Positions 39,571 through 48,748 of a DNA stretch of 64,000 nucleotides are shown one piece after another. A program made the translations under genes and the position numbers. Numbering within the stretch: the stretch's first letter is position 1; each line of letters starts with the position of its first letter. Under the pieces are notes generated by a model that searched no databases, had not been told where the DNA came from, and was given only the letters and a program-made list of their open reading frames with translations. The DNA comes from Pseudochelatococcus contaminans (GTDB lineage: Bacteria > Pseudomonadota > Alphaproteobacteria > Rhizobiales > Beijerinckiaceae): positions 270,216-334,215 of the forward strand of contig NZ_JACICC010000005.1 of the NCBI RefSeq assembly GCF_014195635.1, written 5' to 3'.

Positions 39571-40884
39571 TTGACTGATTTGTTCACGACAAAGCCCAGA
39601 CCGCCTTTGGCAGAACTCCTGCGCCCCGGATCTCTCGATGAATTCGTGGGGCAGCGGCATCTGCTGGGTCCGGGAAAACCACTGCGCCTCGCCTTCGAGT
39701 CCGGCAGGTTGCACTCGTTCATCCTCTGGGGACCGCCAGGTGTGGGCAAGACCACTTTGGGGCGCCTGGCGGCACGCGCGACCGACAGCCGATTCATCGC
39801 CATCTCGGCCGTGCTTGCCGGGGTGAAGGACATTCGGCAGGCCATCGACGAGGCCCAGGCTGAACTGGACAACCATGGTCGATCGACAGTGCTTTTCGTC
39901 GATGAGATCCATCGTTTCAACAAGGCGCAGCAGGACGCCTTGCTGCCCCATGTCGAGTCGGGGCTCCTGACCCTGGTGGGGGGAACCACCGAGCATCCCG
40001 GGTTGGCGGTGAATTCCGCACTGCTCTCACGCGCACAGGTCTATACCCTCGAACCGCTATCCGGCGACGAGTTGAACCAGCTCTACGAACGCGCCCTGCC
40101 GCATCTTCGGGGCGTCACGTTGGATGCGGACGCACTGGACCTGCTCAAGGGCTTCGCAGATGGCGATGGCAGGCGTTTCCTCAATCTGCTTGAGCAGGTG
40201 ACGAATGCTGCGTCGGGCGCTGGCAAGGCTGTGGTCGATGGCGAGTTCGCCAGGCTGTCCACCAGCCCATCACTGCGCAGGTTCGACAAGGGCGGCGACG
40301 AGTTCTACTGGCAGCTCTCGGCCTTCCACAAGTCGCTGCGGGGCTCCGACCCCGATGCAGCCTTGTATTGGCTGGCCCGCATCCTCGACGGCAGCGGCGA
40401 CGTGAGCCAGGTGACCCGCCGCATGATAGTGATGGCCAGCGAAGACATCGGCAATGCCGACCCGCAGGCGCTGCAACTGGCACTCAACGCCGCGCTGGCC
40501 TACGACAGGCTGGGCTTGCCAGAGGGCGAGATACCGCTGGCGCAGGCGGTGACTTACCTCGCCCTCGCCCCCAAGTCGAATGCCGCCTATGCCGCCTGGG
40601 ACCAGGCCAAGGCATTCGTCAAGCGCAGCGGCTCCCAGCCTGTTCCCCTCCATCTTCGCAATGCACCGACGAAGCTGATGAAGCAGATGGGGTATCACGA
40701 AGGCTACCGCTATGCCCATGACGAGCCCAGCGGCTATGCCGCCGGGCAAACCTATTTTCCCGAGGGCGTAGCGCGGCCGGGCTGGTACCAGCCAACCGAC
40801 AGAGGCGTCGAGCGCAGGCTGGGAGAAAGGCTTGCTTGGCTGCGCTCGCTCGATGACGCAACGCCGCCAAGCGGGGACGCTTGA
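39571..40884 (+). CDS. rarA: Replication-associated recombination protein A (RarA/MgsA-like AAA+ ATPase)
   Basis: The 437-residue AAA+ protein has Walker A GPPGVGKTT (residues 54-62), Walker B VLFVDEIHRFNKAQQDALLP and the clamp-loader-like C-terminal domain (MASEDIGNADPQALQLA, YHEGYRYAHDEPSGYAAGQ). RarA acts at stalled replication forks. It starts with TTG, with GAGG 6 bases upstream. Its last 14 codons belong to a 124-bp repeat found again after nhaA. It is an extra copy, because most proteobacteria carry a chromosomal rarA. Confidence 0.92.
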   Translation: MTDLFTTKPRPPLAELLRPGSLDEFVGQRHLLGPGKPLRLAFESGRLHSFILWGPPGVGKTTLGRLAARATDSRFIAISAVLAGVKDIRQAIDEAQAELDNHGRSTVLFVDEIHRFNKAQQDALLPHVESGLLTLVGGTTEHPGLAVNSALLSRAQVYTLEPLSGDELNQLYERALPHLRGVTLDADALDLLKGFADGDGRRFLNLLEQVTNAASGAGKAVVDGEFARLSTSPSLRRFDKGGDEFYWQLSAFHKSLRGSDPDAALYWLARILDGSGDVSQVTRRMIVMASEDIGNADPQALQLALNAALAYDRLGLPEGEIPLAQAVTYLALAPKSNAAYAAWDQAKAFVKRSGSQPVPLHLRNAPTKLMKQMGYHEGYRYAHDEPSGYAAGQTYFPEGVARPGWYQPTDRGVERRLGERLAWLRSLDDATPPSGDA

Positions 40885-40965
40885 CCGATCTCCCCCGAAA
40901 TCGGCTCATCGCTACCGCACGAATTACAGGACAAGAACATGCCAGACTCTTCTTTCGGTGAATCC
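40842..40965 (+). repeat. 124-bp direct repeat, copy A (rarA end to nhaA start)
   Basis: This segment covers the last 14 rarA codons, the intergenic spacer and the first nine nhaA codons (MPDSSFGES). By eye it matches 42859-42982 along its whole length without gaps and with about 12 mismatches. It flanks nhaA on the left. Confidence 0.9.
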
Positions 40966-42804
40966 ACGGCGAATATCAGACGGAGACGAGTTGCCCACTA
41001 TCTGCGCACGGAGCCTGGTGCTGCGGTGTTGCTGGTGATCGTCACGGTCGTGGCGCTCGTGTGGGCAAACTCGCCGCTGTCCGACGCTTACTTTGCGTTG
41101 TGGCACCTGGATGTCGGGTTCAATTTCGGCCCGTTCGGCCTGCACATGGATCTGCATCACTGGGTCAACGACGGCCTGATGGTCGTCTTCTTCTTCCTGA
41201 TCGGCCTGGAGGTGCGTCAGGAGTTTGCCCACGGATCTCTCCGGGACCGCAGCCGTGCCCGTCTCGCTCTGATCGCAGGGGTCGCGGGTGTCGTGCTTCC
41301 CGCACTGGTGTATGTCCTGATCGTGGGGCTGGCCGGAAGTGAGGGCCTGCATGGGTGGGGTGCGGTGGTCGGCACCGATACGGCGTTCATGCTGGGCACC
41401 CTGGCGATCGTCGGTCCGCGACTATCCGGTCAGCTGCGCGTGTTCTTGCTCACCCTGACCGTGGTCGACGACTTTCTCGCCGTGTCCATCATCGGCATCG
41501 TCTACAGCGAGGAGATCCGGATCGTCCCGCTGCTAATCGCCCTCGCCAGTCTCGTCGGGTTGTGGTTGCTAGGCCGCACCCGCCAGTGGCGGGCAACGCC
41601 GTATGTGCTGATCGTGATCGGGCTGTGGTTCGCAACCGTGTATTCCGGCATCCATGCCTCCCTTGCTGGGATGGCCGCGGGGCTCCTGATCCCTGCCTAC
41701 GCGACACAGCGTCACAAGGTCGTCGCGGCAAGACAGCTGTTCCGAGATTTCTGGCAGTCTCCGAGTGCCGCATCGGCCCACGCGGTGGACCGCGGGCTGT
41801 CCCGAGGTATCTCGGTGAACGAGCGGCTGCACGAGTTCCTGCGGTTACCGACCGCGCTGCTGATCGTGCCGGTGTTCGCCCTGGCGAACGCCGGGGTGGA
41901 CCTGCGTGGCGGGCTGCTCGCTGAGGCCTTCGGCTCGCCCGTGACCTGGGGCGTCATTGCGGGGCTCGTGCTCGGCAAAGTCCTGGGCATCGGACTCATC
42001 ACACTCGCCGCGATCCGCCTCGGCCTGGGTCGGCTGCCCGAGGGCGTCGGGATGGGGAGCGTGTTCGGTGGAGCGGCACTGTCCGGGATCGGGTTCACCG
42101 TGTCGCTGCTCATCATCGGGCTCGCGTTCGGCACGACCTCCGACCTGGGCCGCCAGGCGACGGTCGGTGTGCTCGTGTCGATGGTGCTCGCCACGTTGCT
42201 CGGGTGGCTCATCTTCAAGGTTGCCGCCCGGAGATGGGGTGAGGAGACCGCCGATCTGCCGATGGTGCTCGAGCCGCCGGTGGATCCCGAGGTCGACCAC
42301 ATCCGTGGTCCGGAGGACGCCCAGCTCACGCTCGTGGAGTACGTGGACTTCGAGTGCCCGTACTGTGCGCACGCGACCGGTTCGTGGGAGGATATGCGCG
42401 AGCACTTCGGGGACGACCTCAGGTATGTGGTGCGCCAGCTGCCGCACCACCCGCACGGGCTGATCGCCGCGCGGGCGTCCGAGGCCGCGTCGAACCAGGG
42501 GATGTTCTGGCCGTGGCTGGACTTCGTGTTCACCCGCCAACATGCGCTGGAGCGCGAGGACTTGATCGGCTACGCCGCAGAGGTTGGCCTCGACGTCGAC
42601 CGGTTTATCGCGGATCTCGACAGCGCCGCGGTGATCGAGCGCGTCGAGCGCGACCTCGCCAGTGCGGTCGCCAGCGGTGCGCACGCCACTCCAACGTTCT
42701 TCGTCGAGGGGCGTCGTCTGCTCGGCAGTTACGACGCCCGCACGCTCACTGCTGCGCTCGAAGCCAGCCGCCGCGGCACCCGGACGCAAGAAGCCCAGTC
42801 CTGA
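40939..42804 (+). CDS. nhaA: Na+/H+ antiporter NhaA fused to a DsbA-like thioredoxin domain
   Basis: Residues about 20-440 form the 12-segment NhaA antiporter with the paired aspartates of the transport site (Asp177-Asp178 in LTVVDDFLAVS). Residues about 455-615 form a DsbA-like thioredoxin domain with Cys473-Pro-Tyr-Cys476 (DFECPYCAHATG) and a cis-Pro region HATPTFFVEGRRLLG. This fusion is best known from Actinobacteria, so cross-phylum transfer is likely. The first nine residues match the start of the downstream UvrA and come from the flanking repeat. The gene lies between rarA and uvrA in one operon. Confidence 0.92.
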   Translation: MPDSSFGESTANIRRRRVAHYLRTEPGAAVLLVIVTVVALVWANSPLSDAYFALWHLDVGFNFGPFGLHMDLHHWVNDGLMVVFFFLIGLEVRQEFAHGSLRDRSRARLALIAGVAGVVLPALVYVLIVGLAGSEGLHGWGAVVGTDTAFMLGTLAIVGPRLSGQLRVFLLTLTVVDDFLAVSIIGIVYSEEIRIVPLLIALASLVGLWLLGRTRQWRATPYVLIVIGLWFATVYSGIHASLAGMAAGLLIPAYATQRHKVVAARQLFRDFWQSPSAASAHAVDRGLSRGISVNERLHEFLRLPTALLIVPVFALANAGVDLRGGLLAEAFGSPVTWGVIAGLVLGKVLGIGLITLAAIRLGLGRLPEGVGMGSVFGGAALSGIGFTVSLLIIGLAFGTTSDLGRQATVGVLVSMVLATLLGWLIFKVAARRWGEETADLPMVLEPPVDPEVDHIRGPEDAQLTLVEYVDFECPYCAHATGSWEDMREHFGDDLRYVVRQLPHHPHGLIAARASEAASNQGMFWPWLDFVFTRQHALEREDLIGYAAEVGLDVDRFIADLDSAAVIERVERDLASAVASGAHATPTFFVEGRRLLGSYDARTLTAALEASRRGTRTQEAQS

Positions 42805-42858
42805 GCGGGGTCTCGAGCCGGGAGGCACCGGAGCGGGTCGGGCGAGCGAGGGGGGCTG

Positions 42859-42982
42859 GCGCTCGCTCGATCACGCGACGCCGCCAAGCGCGGACGCTTG
42901 ACCGATCTTCCCCGAATCCGGCCCATCGCTAGCTCACGAACTACAGGATAAGAACATGCCAGACTCTCCTTTCGGTGAATCC
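42859..42982 (+). repeat. 124-bp direct repeat, copy B (rarA-like tail to uvrA start)
   Basis: This second copy begins 55 bases after the nhaA stop. It still encodes a rarA-like tail in frame (RSLDHATPPSADA and stop), then the spacer, then the first nine codons of uvrA (MPDSPFGES). It flanks nhaA on the right. Confidence 0.9.
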
Positions 42983-45607
42983 TCTTGTACTGCCGCAGCG
43001 AGCGGTCTCGTGCAGGTGCGCGGTGCGCGCGAGAACAACCTCAAGGACGTGGACGTTTCCATCCCGCGCAACGCTCTGGTGGTATTCTCCGGTGTCTCGG
43101 GTTCCGGCAAATCCTCGCTCGCCTTCGGCACCATCTTCGCCGAGGCGCAGCGACGCTATTTCGAGTCGGTAGCCCCCTATGCACGGCGCTTGATCGACCA
43201 GGCTGGCGTGCCCGACGTCGATGCCATCGACGGATTGCCACCGGCGGTCGCCTTGCAGCAGCAGCGCGGCGCCAGCAACGCGCGTTCTTCCGTGGGGAGC
43301 GTCACCACGCTATCGAGCCTGGTGCGGATGATGTATTCGCGCGCCGGCGCCTATCCGGCCGGTCAGCCGATGCTCTACGCCGAGGATTTTTCCCCCAACA
43401 CGCCGCAGGGGGCTTGCCCCACCTGTCATGGCCTGGGGCATGTCTATGAGGTGACCGAGGCCATCATGGTGCCCGATCCCTCCCTGACCATCCGGGAACG
43501 GGCGATAGCCTCCTGGCCGCCCGCTTGGCAGGGTCAAAACCTGCGCGATATCCTCGTCAGCATGGGTTACGACGTGGACAGGCCATGGAAGGATTTGCCC
43601 AAGGCGGACCGAGATTGGATTCTGTTCACTGAGGACACGCCCACCGTGCCGGTTTACGCGGGCTTCACGCCCGCCGAAACCCGAGCGGCGCTCAAGCGTA
43701 AGCTGGAGCCGAGCTATATGGGCACCTTCACCGGCGCCCGGCGCTATGTGCTGCACACCTTCGCTAACACCCAGAGCGCCCTGATGCGCAAGCGCGTATC
43801 GCGCTTCATGGAGGGCAAGCAGTGCCCCACTTGCGACGGCAAGCGACTGAAACCCGAAGCCTTGGCGATCACCTTCGCCGGAGTGGATATCGGCGCCTTC
43901 ATGCAAATGCCGCTGGACCAGTTGGCGGCCCTGCTCGAACCCATCGTCCAGGGCGATTTCAGCGCCCATACGGCGGGGGAAGGTACGGACAGGGAGGCGA
44001 CCCAGCGCGACCGGGCCGAACGGGCGGCCTCCGGTAAGGCCGTTCACGCAGTGTCGCCCGATGTGCGCCGCACCTCCGCACTCTCGGAAGAAAAGCGTCT
44101 CGCCGCGCAACGCATCGCCGGTGGCGTGATGGCCCGCCTGCATCAACTGCGGGGGCTGGGCCTCGGCTATCTGACGCTGGACCGGGCCACCCCGACACTT
44201 TCGGCGGGTGAACTGCAACGCCTGCGGCTGGCCACGCAGTTGAGTTCCCTGCTGTTCGGCGTCGTCTATGTTCTGGACGAGCCCTCGGCGGGGCTGCACC
44301 CGGCCGACAGCCAGGCCCTCTACGACGCTCTCGACAGGCTGCGCGACGCGGGCAATTCGGTGTTCGTGGTCGAGCACGATCTGGACCTGATGCGCCGCGC
44401 GCAATGGCTGGTGGATGTCGGACCCGATGCCGGAGAACACGGGGGCCACGTGCTCTTTAGCGGCGAGCCGGAGGGCCTGCGCCAGATCGCCGAATCCCGG
44501 ACCGCGCGCTATCTGTTCGACGAGATCGCCGCGCCCGCGAGCCGAGGCCGCGAGCCCTCGGGCTGGCTGGAGTTGCAAGCCATCCATCGCCACAATCTGC
44601 GCGGCGTGGATGCGCGCATTCCGCTCGGCGTGCTGACGGCCGTTACCGGCATTTCTGGCTCGGGCAAATCCAGCCTCGTCGCGCAGGCTTTGCCGGAACT
44701 GATCTTGCTGCATCTGGGTCACGAACCCGAGGACGACGCGGCCGAAAGCGGCTCTGGCGAAGGCGCGACGGTCATCGAAGTCACCGGCGGTCATCTCGCC
44801 GGCGACGTGGATGCCGTGCAGCGTCTGGTGCAGGTGGACCAGAAACCGATCGGCCGCACCCCGCGCTCGAACCTGGCGACCTATACGGGCCTCTTCGACC
44901 ATGTGCGCAAGCTGTTCGCCGCCACCCCCGATGCGCGGCGCCGCCGCTATGACGCCGGACGGTTCTCGTTCAATGTGGCCAAAGGGCGCTGCGAAACGTG
45001 CGAGGGCGAGGGCTTCGTCAGCGTGGAACTGCTGTTCATGCCGAGCGTCTATGCGCCGTGCCCGACCTGTCATGGCGCGCGCTATAACGATGCCACGCTG
45101 AAGGTGCGCTGGAACGGGCGCAACATCGCCGAGGTGCTGGCCATGACGGTGGACGAGGCCCACGGCTTCTTCGCGGGTGAGGACGCGGTGGCACGACCAT
45201 TGCAATTACTGCGCGAGATCGGGCTGGGCTATCTGCGACTTGGCCAACCGGCCACCGAACTGTCCGGTGGCGAAGCACAGCGCATCAAGCTGGCGACCGA
45301 GCTTCAGCGCAGCCAGCGCGGGCGCAGTCTCTACGTGCTCGACGAGCCGACCACCGGCCTGCATGCCTCGGACGCCGACCGGCTGTTGGTACAATTGCAG
45401 CGGCTGGTCGATGCCGGAAATAGTGTGGTGATGATCGAGCACGACATGCGCGCTGTGGCGCAGGCCGATTGGGTAATCGATGTAGGACCAGGTGCTGGCG
45501 ATGCTGGCGGCAAGATAGTCGTGGCCGGCTCCCCTCAACAGGTGGCCCGAACACCCGGTAGCCGGACGGCGCCGTTTCTTGTCGAAGAACTGGCGCGGGC
45601 CAAGTAG
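42956..45607 (+). CDS. Class II UvrA-like excinuclease ATPase (UvrA2)
   Basis: The 883-residue protein has two ABC ATPase modules with Walker A motifs GVSGSGKSSLAFG and GISGSGKSSLVAQ, signatures LSAGELQRLRLA and LSGGEAQRIKLA, and zinc-finger cysteines in CPTCHGLGH/CPTCDGKR and CETCEGEGF/CPTCHGARY. Soon after the first module the sequence goes from RMMYSRAGAYPAGQP straight to FSPNTPQGACPTCHG, so the UvrB-binding domain of ordinary UvrA is missing. This marks class II UvrA (UvrA2/DrrC-like), linked to DNA damage or drug tolerance. The start uses an AGGA 7 bases upstream within repeat B. Confidence 0.9.
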   Translation: MPDSPFGESSCTAAASGLVQVRGARENNLKDVDVSIPRNALVVFSGVSGSGKSSLAFGTIFAEAQRRYFESVAPYARRLIDQAGVPDVDAIDGLPPAVALQQQRGASNARSSVGSVTTLSSLVRMMYSRAGAYPAGQPMLYAEDFSPNTPQGACPTCHGLGHVYEVTEAIMVPDPSLTIRERAIASWPPAWQGQNLRDILVSMGYDVDRPWKDLPKADRDWILFTEDTPTVPVYAGFTPAETRAALKRKLEPSYMGTFTGARRYVLHTFANTQSALMRKRVSRFMEGKQCPTCDGKRLKPEALAITFAGVDIGAFMQMPLDQLAALLEPIVQGDFSAHTAGEGTDREATQRDRAERAASGKAVHAVSPDVRRTSALSEEKRLAAQRIAGGVMARLHQLRGLGLGYLTLDRATPTLSAGELQRLRLATQLSSLLFGVVYVLDEPSAGLHPADSQALYDALDRLRDAGNSVFVVEHDLDLMRRAQWLVDVGPDAGEHGGHVLFSGEPEGLRQIAESRTARYLFDEIAAPASRGREPSGWLELQAIHRHNLRGVDARIPLGVLTAVTGISGSGKSSLVAQALPELILLHLGHEPEDDAAESGSGEGATVIEVTGGHLAGDVDAVQRLVQVDQKPIGRTPRSNLATYTGLFDHVRKLFAATPDARRRRYDAGRFSFNVAKGRCETCEGEGFVSVELLFMPSVYAPCPTCHGARYNDATLKVRWNGRNIAEVLAMTVDEAHGFFAGEDAVARPLQLLREIGLGYLRLGQPATELSGGEAQRIKLATELQRSQRGRSLYVLDEPTTGLHASDADRLLVQLQRLVDAGNSVVMIEHDMRAVAQADWVIDVGPGAGDAGGKIVVAGSPQQVARTPGSRTAPFLVEELARAK

Positions 45608-45708
45608 TCCGACATGCCAACGATAGCCGTCCGCCCGCTTCGTTGCTTTGGGTGCCGAGACGATGATCGCAAAACGCTACGTCGAGTGATGAACCTCGCG
45701 TTGACTTG

Positions 45709-45936
45709 TCACGATCTTCCTGGCTCCCGCTTCGCCTTAGCGAAGCCTCGATCCGTGGCGATGAAGCGTTCCAGCATAGGCACGATCAGCTTCATGGGAT
45801 CGGCGACGGTCTGGCCGGTCTCGCGGGCCAGCACTTCGGCATAGGCGATCAGATCGCGGTGGAGCGGTGCCGGCAGCTCCACCGTCACCTTGACGGGCTT
45901 GTCGTCGGGCAGCGGCCCCAGCTTCAACTTCGCCAT
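45709..45936 (-). CDS. DUF2274 protein at the end of the trb operon
   Basis: The 75-residue protein (KLGPLPDDKPVKVTVELPA, then HRDLIAYAEVLARETG) has a ribbon-helix-helix-like layout and matches DUF2274, found right after trbI in Tn4371-type elements. It begins 4 bases after trbI. Function is unknown; DNA binding is plausible. Confidence 0.8.
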   Translation of the reverse strand: MAKLKLGPLPDDKPVKVTVELPAPLHRDLIAYAEVLARETGQTVADPMKLIVPMLERFIATDRGFAKAKREPGRS

Positions 45937-45939
45937 CGC

Positions 45940-47070
45940 TCAGCCTCCGTAGGATTCGAGCACAAGGTCGCGGGTCACGATGACCCTGACCGGGAAGCCT
46001 GGCCGGATGGTCAGCGTGGGTGTGACCTGCAATTGGCGCTGGATGATCTGTTGGCCGGCCTGGTTGATGGTGTCCTGCGCCCCGTCGCGGATGGCGCGGA
46101 TCAGCCGGTCATCATCGCTGGTCGCCAACTCCGTGCCGACGCCAAGCAAGGTCGAGAGCCCTGCGGCCTTCATCAGATCCCACCAATGATAGTCGACGCC
46201 ATCCTCAAGCCCGGCATAGCCGCTGGCATCCGCGCCGGGCTGGCGCTCCAGCACGATGGAGCGGCCATTGGGGAGGATCAGCCGATTCCAGACCAGCAGC
46301 ACGCGGCGCTGACCGAAGGTCACGCCGGCGTCGTATTGGCCGATGATGCGCGTGCCCTGCGGGATCAGAAGGAGGCTGCCGGTCGGGCTGTCATAGACGT
46401 TTTCCGTGACCTGCGCGGTGATCTGACCGGGCAGATCGGAGCGGATGCCGGTAATCATCGCGGCGGGGATGACGGCTCCGGCCTGTAGGATGTAGGGCGA
46501 CGCTGGAGCCATGATGCGGTCCAGGGCGACGGTCTGCCGATCCACCGGCCCGTTTAGGAAGGCGGTGTGCCGGTCCTGGGGGCCGGTCGCGCCGGACGGA
46601 AGGCCAAGGCCGGGCATGGCGATGCCGGTTGCCGTCCCCGTGCCGGGCGCGGTCTGGAAAAAGACGCGGCTGACGCGCGCGGCTTCTTCCTCGGCGAGAC
46701 GGCGCTGTTCCTCGGGATCGACGGCGGGCGTCGCCATGACCGGCGGCGCAACCGGCTGTCCCCGGTTCTGCGCATCGAGGATCGGGCGGCCGAGGTCGCC
46801 GGGCAACGCCGGCCCCAGGACCGGGCCGGTATAGTCGCGCGGTAGGCCGGACAAGCCGTCCGCCGTGGGCCGGTTCTCGGTCGAATAGAGTTCTTCATTG
46901 CCCGGACCTGCATCGCGGGTCTGGAGCGCGTAGATCAGCGCGCCGCCGACGCCGAACAAGGCTACAGCGCCGACGCCAGCGAGCATCTTGCGTGACAGGC
47001 GGGTGACGCGCGGCGGTTCGGCGCGCAGCCGCATCGGCGAGGCGTCCGTGGTGTTGGTGGTGTCTGTCAT
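45940..47070 (-). CDS. trbI: Conjugal transfer protein TrbI (VirB10-like)
   Basis: The 376-residue protein has a short cytoplasmic N-terminus, one membrane segment (residues about 30-48), a Pro-rich periplasmic linker and a C-terminal VirB10 beta-barrel domain (IPQGTRIIGQYDAGVTFGQRRV, LIRAIRDGAQDTIN). It bridges inner and outer membranes in the type IV secretion channel. Its ATG overlaps the trbG stop (ATGA). Confidence 0.93.
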   Translation of the reverse strand: MTDTTNTTDASPMRLRAEPPRVTRLSRKMLAGVGAVALFGVGGALIYALQTRDAGPGNEELYSTENRPTADGLSGLPRDYTGPVLGPALPGDLGRPILDAQNRGQPVAPPVMATPAVDPEEQRRLAEEEAARVSRVFFQTAPGTGTATGIAMPGLGLPSGATGPQDRHTAFLNGPVDRQTVALDRIMAPASPYILQAGAVIPAAMITGIRSDLPGQITAQVTENVYDSPTGSLLLIPQGTRIIGQYDAGVTFGQRRVLLVWNRLILPNGRSIVLERQPGADASGYAGLEDGVDYHWWDLMKAAGLSTLLGVGTELATSDDDRLIRAIRDGAQDTINQAGQQIIQRQLQVTPTLTIRPGFPVRVIVTRDLVLESYGG

Positions 47071-48062
47071 GACGGGGAGTCTCCGGTCGCGCTGGCAGGC
47101 TGATCGGCGGCCGCCTGCGTCGGGTTGATACGGACGATCCTGACGACCTGCTGGCGGGTGCCGCCGCCAAGGCGCAGCTCGGCCGCACCGAATAGGCGGT
47201 CCACGATCAGGATGTTCTGGTGGATGCGGCTGTTGACGATCTGCGGTTCGCCATCGGAGCCGAGTACGAAGATCGGCGGCATCTCGCCCTGCACGATCCC
47301 GGCCGGGAAGACGACATAGACGCGCCGTCCATCGTCGAAGACGGAAACCGGCCGCCACGGCGGGCTGTCTCCGGTCAGGCCGTAGCGATAGTTCCGCGCG
47401 GCCTCGGCGGGAATGACGGGTGCGGCTGGAACGGTCTGGCGCTGGCCCGCTGGCGGTGCCGGATAGGCCCAGGCGACGGCAGGCATGTAGAGCGATTCCC
47501 GCGCGCGCAGCTCGATCATGTAGGTGCGCCGGTCGGTGGTGACGACAAGGTTGGTGGCAATGTCCGGGCGTGTCGGCTTCACGAGGATATGGACACGGCG
47601 GTTCGCGCCGGACCCGGATTCCGTGTCGCCGATGATCCACCTTGCGGTATCACCCGCCGCGATCGGCCCCGCGCCGGTCAGGCTCTCGCCCGGCTCCAGC
47701 GCAATGGTGGTGATCTGCCCGACTGCGGCATAGACCTGATAGAGCGCGCCCTCGCTCCACGGATAAATCTGGATCGCGTTGTAATAGCCTGCGCGGCGCG
47801 GCTCGACGCGAGCGGCGGCGTTGGCGTTCTCGACGCGGCCGGTCGGTGTTCCAGCAGCGGCGCCGCCGCGCGCGACGGTCCACGCGGGCGGCGTGTGCAG
47901 CGGCCGGGGCGTTTCGTCGGTCGCGGCCGCCTGCACCACTGGCAGCGGCGGCACGCTATCGTCATAGCTCCATTGCTGCGTCCGGTTGGTGGCGCAGCCT
48001 GCGAGCATGGTGGCCGAAAGCAGCACGGCCGCGATTGTGGGGGTGCGGGTGATCGTCCTCAT
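47067..48062 (-). CDS. trbG: Conjugal transfer protein TrbG (VirB9-like)
   Basis: The 331-residue protein starts with a lipoprotein-type signal (LLSATMLAGC) and has the VirB9 N-terminal domain (AIQIYPWSEGALYQVYAAVGQ) and C-terminal domain (YRYGLTGDSPPWRPVSVFDDG, RVYVVFPAGI). It forms the outer-membrane core complex with TrbI. It is coupled by ATGA overlaps to trbF and trbI. The ATG at 48062 is chosen over a much longer frame. Confidence 0.92.
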   Translation of the reverse strand: MRTITRTPTIAAVLLSATMLAGCATNRTQQWSYDDSVPPLPVVQAAATDETPRPLHTPPAWTVARGGAAAGTPTGRVENANAAARVEPRRAGYYNAIQIYPWSEGALYQVYAAVGQITTIALEPGESLTGAGPIAAGDTARWIIGDTESGSGANRRVHILVKPTRPDIATNLVVTTDRRTYMIELRARESLYMPAVAWAYPAPPAGQRQTVPAAPVIPAEAARNYRYGLTGDSPPWRPVSVFDDGRRVYVVFPAGIVQGEMPPIFVLGSDGEPQIVNSRIHQNILIVDRLFGAAELRLGGGTRQQVVRIVRINPTQAAADQPASATGDSPS

Positions 48063-48748
48063 TGGCTCATCTCCCGTGACCACGAAATTGCATTGACGTA
48101 GATTCCCAACGGGTTGGCGCGCAGGCGCTCGGCATCGCGCGGCGTCTGGATCACGATGGTCAGGATCGCCGTCCATCGCTCGGTGGTGGCGAGCTGGCCG
48201 TTTTCGTAGTGGCGTTCGGTCCAAGCCACGCGGAAGCTGTCGGGCGATGCCCGGATGACGCTCGAGACCTCGACGGCGACCTGCTGACGGCCGACCCGCG
48301 TGAACGGGTCGTTGGCCCGCGCATAGTCGTTCAAGGCAGCCGCGCCCCTGTCGGTGGTGAACTCGTATGCGCGAAGCCAATTCTGGCGAACGATGATGGC
48401 GTCGGCCGGGATCGCGCGGACCTGCTCGATGAAGCGGCCGAGATGGAAAGCGATCTGCGGATCGGTGGCGCGATAGTCAGCGTTTGCGGGCGCGACGGTC
48501 TGCGCCTGGCCGATATTGTCGACCTGTACCACCCAGGGCACGACGGTCCCGCGCGCGGACTGCCAGACAAGGGCGGAAGCGAAGCCGGCCGACAGGATCA
48601 GCGAGCCGAACGCCATATAGCGCCAGTTCTTCGCCTGAACACGGGCCGAGCCGATGCGCTCGTCCCATGCCTGCGCGGCTTTCTGATAGGGTGTCTCGGG
48701 TTCCGGCGACTTGCCGTAGTGGGTTGCTGGTCGTTTGAAGATGGTCAT
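48059..48748 (-). CDS. trbF: Conjugal transfer protein TrbF (VirB8-like)
   Basis: The 229-residue protein has a cytoplasmic N-terminus, one membrane segment near residues 45-65 (YMAFGSLILSAGFASALVW) and a periplasmic VirB8 domain (RFIEQVRAIPADAIIVRQNWLRAY). It nucleates assembly of the mating channel. Overlaps with trbL and trbG are ATGA. Confidence 0.92.
   Translation of the reverse strand: MTIFKRPATHYGKSPEPETPYQKAAQAWDERIGSARVQAKNWRYMAFGSLILSAGFASALVWQSARGTVVPWVVQVDNIGQAQTVAPANADYRATDPQIAFHLGRFIEQVRAIPADAIIVRQNWLRAYEFTTDRGAAALNDYARANDPFTRVGRQQVAVEVSSVIRASPDSFRVAWTERHYENGQLATTERWTAILTIVIQTPRDAERLRANPLGIYVNAISWSREMSQ

Noticed and set aside
40842..42982. Insertion sequence or transposon carrying nhaA
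   Set aside because: No transposase and no terminal inverted repeats are present; the flanks are direct repeats of gene-junction sequence.
43310..45205. 631-codon minus-strand frame inside uvrA
   Set aside because: It is antisense to conserved ABC motifs and carries no domain.
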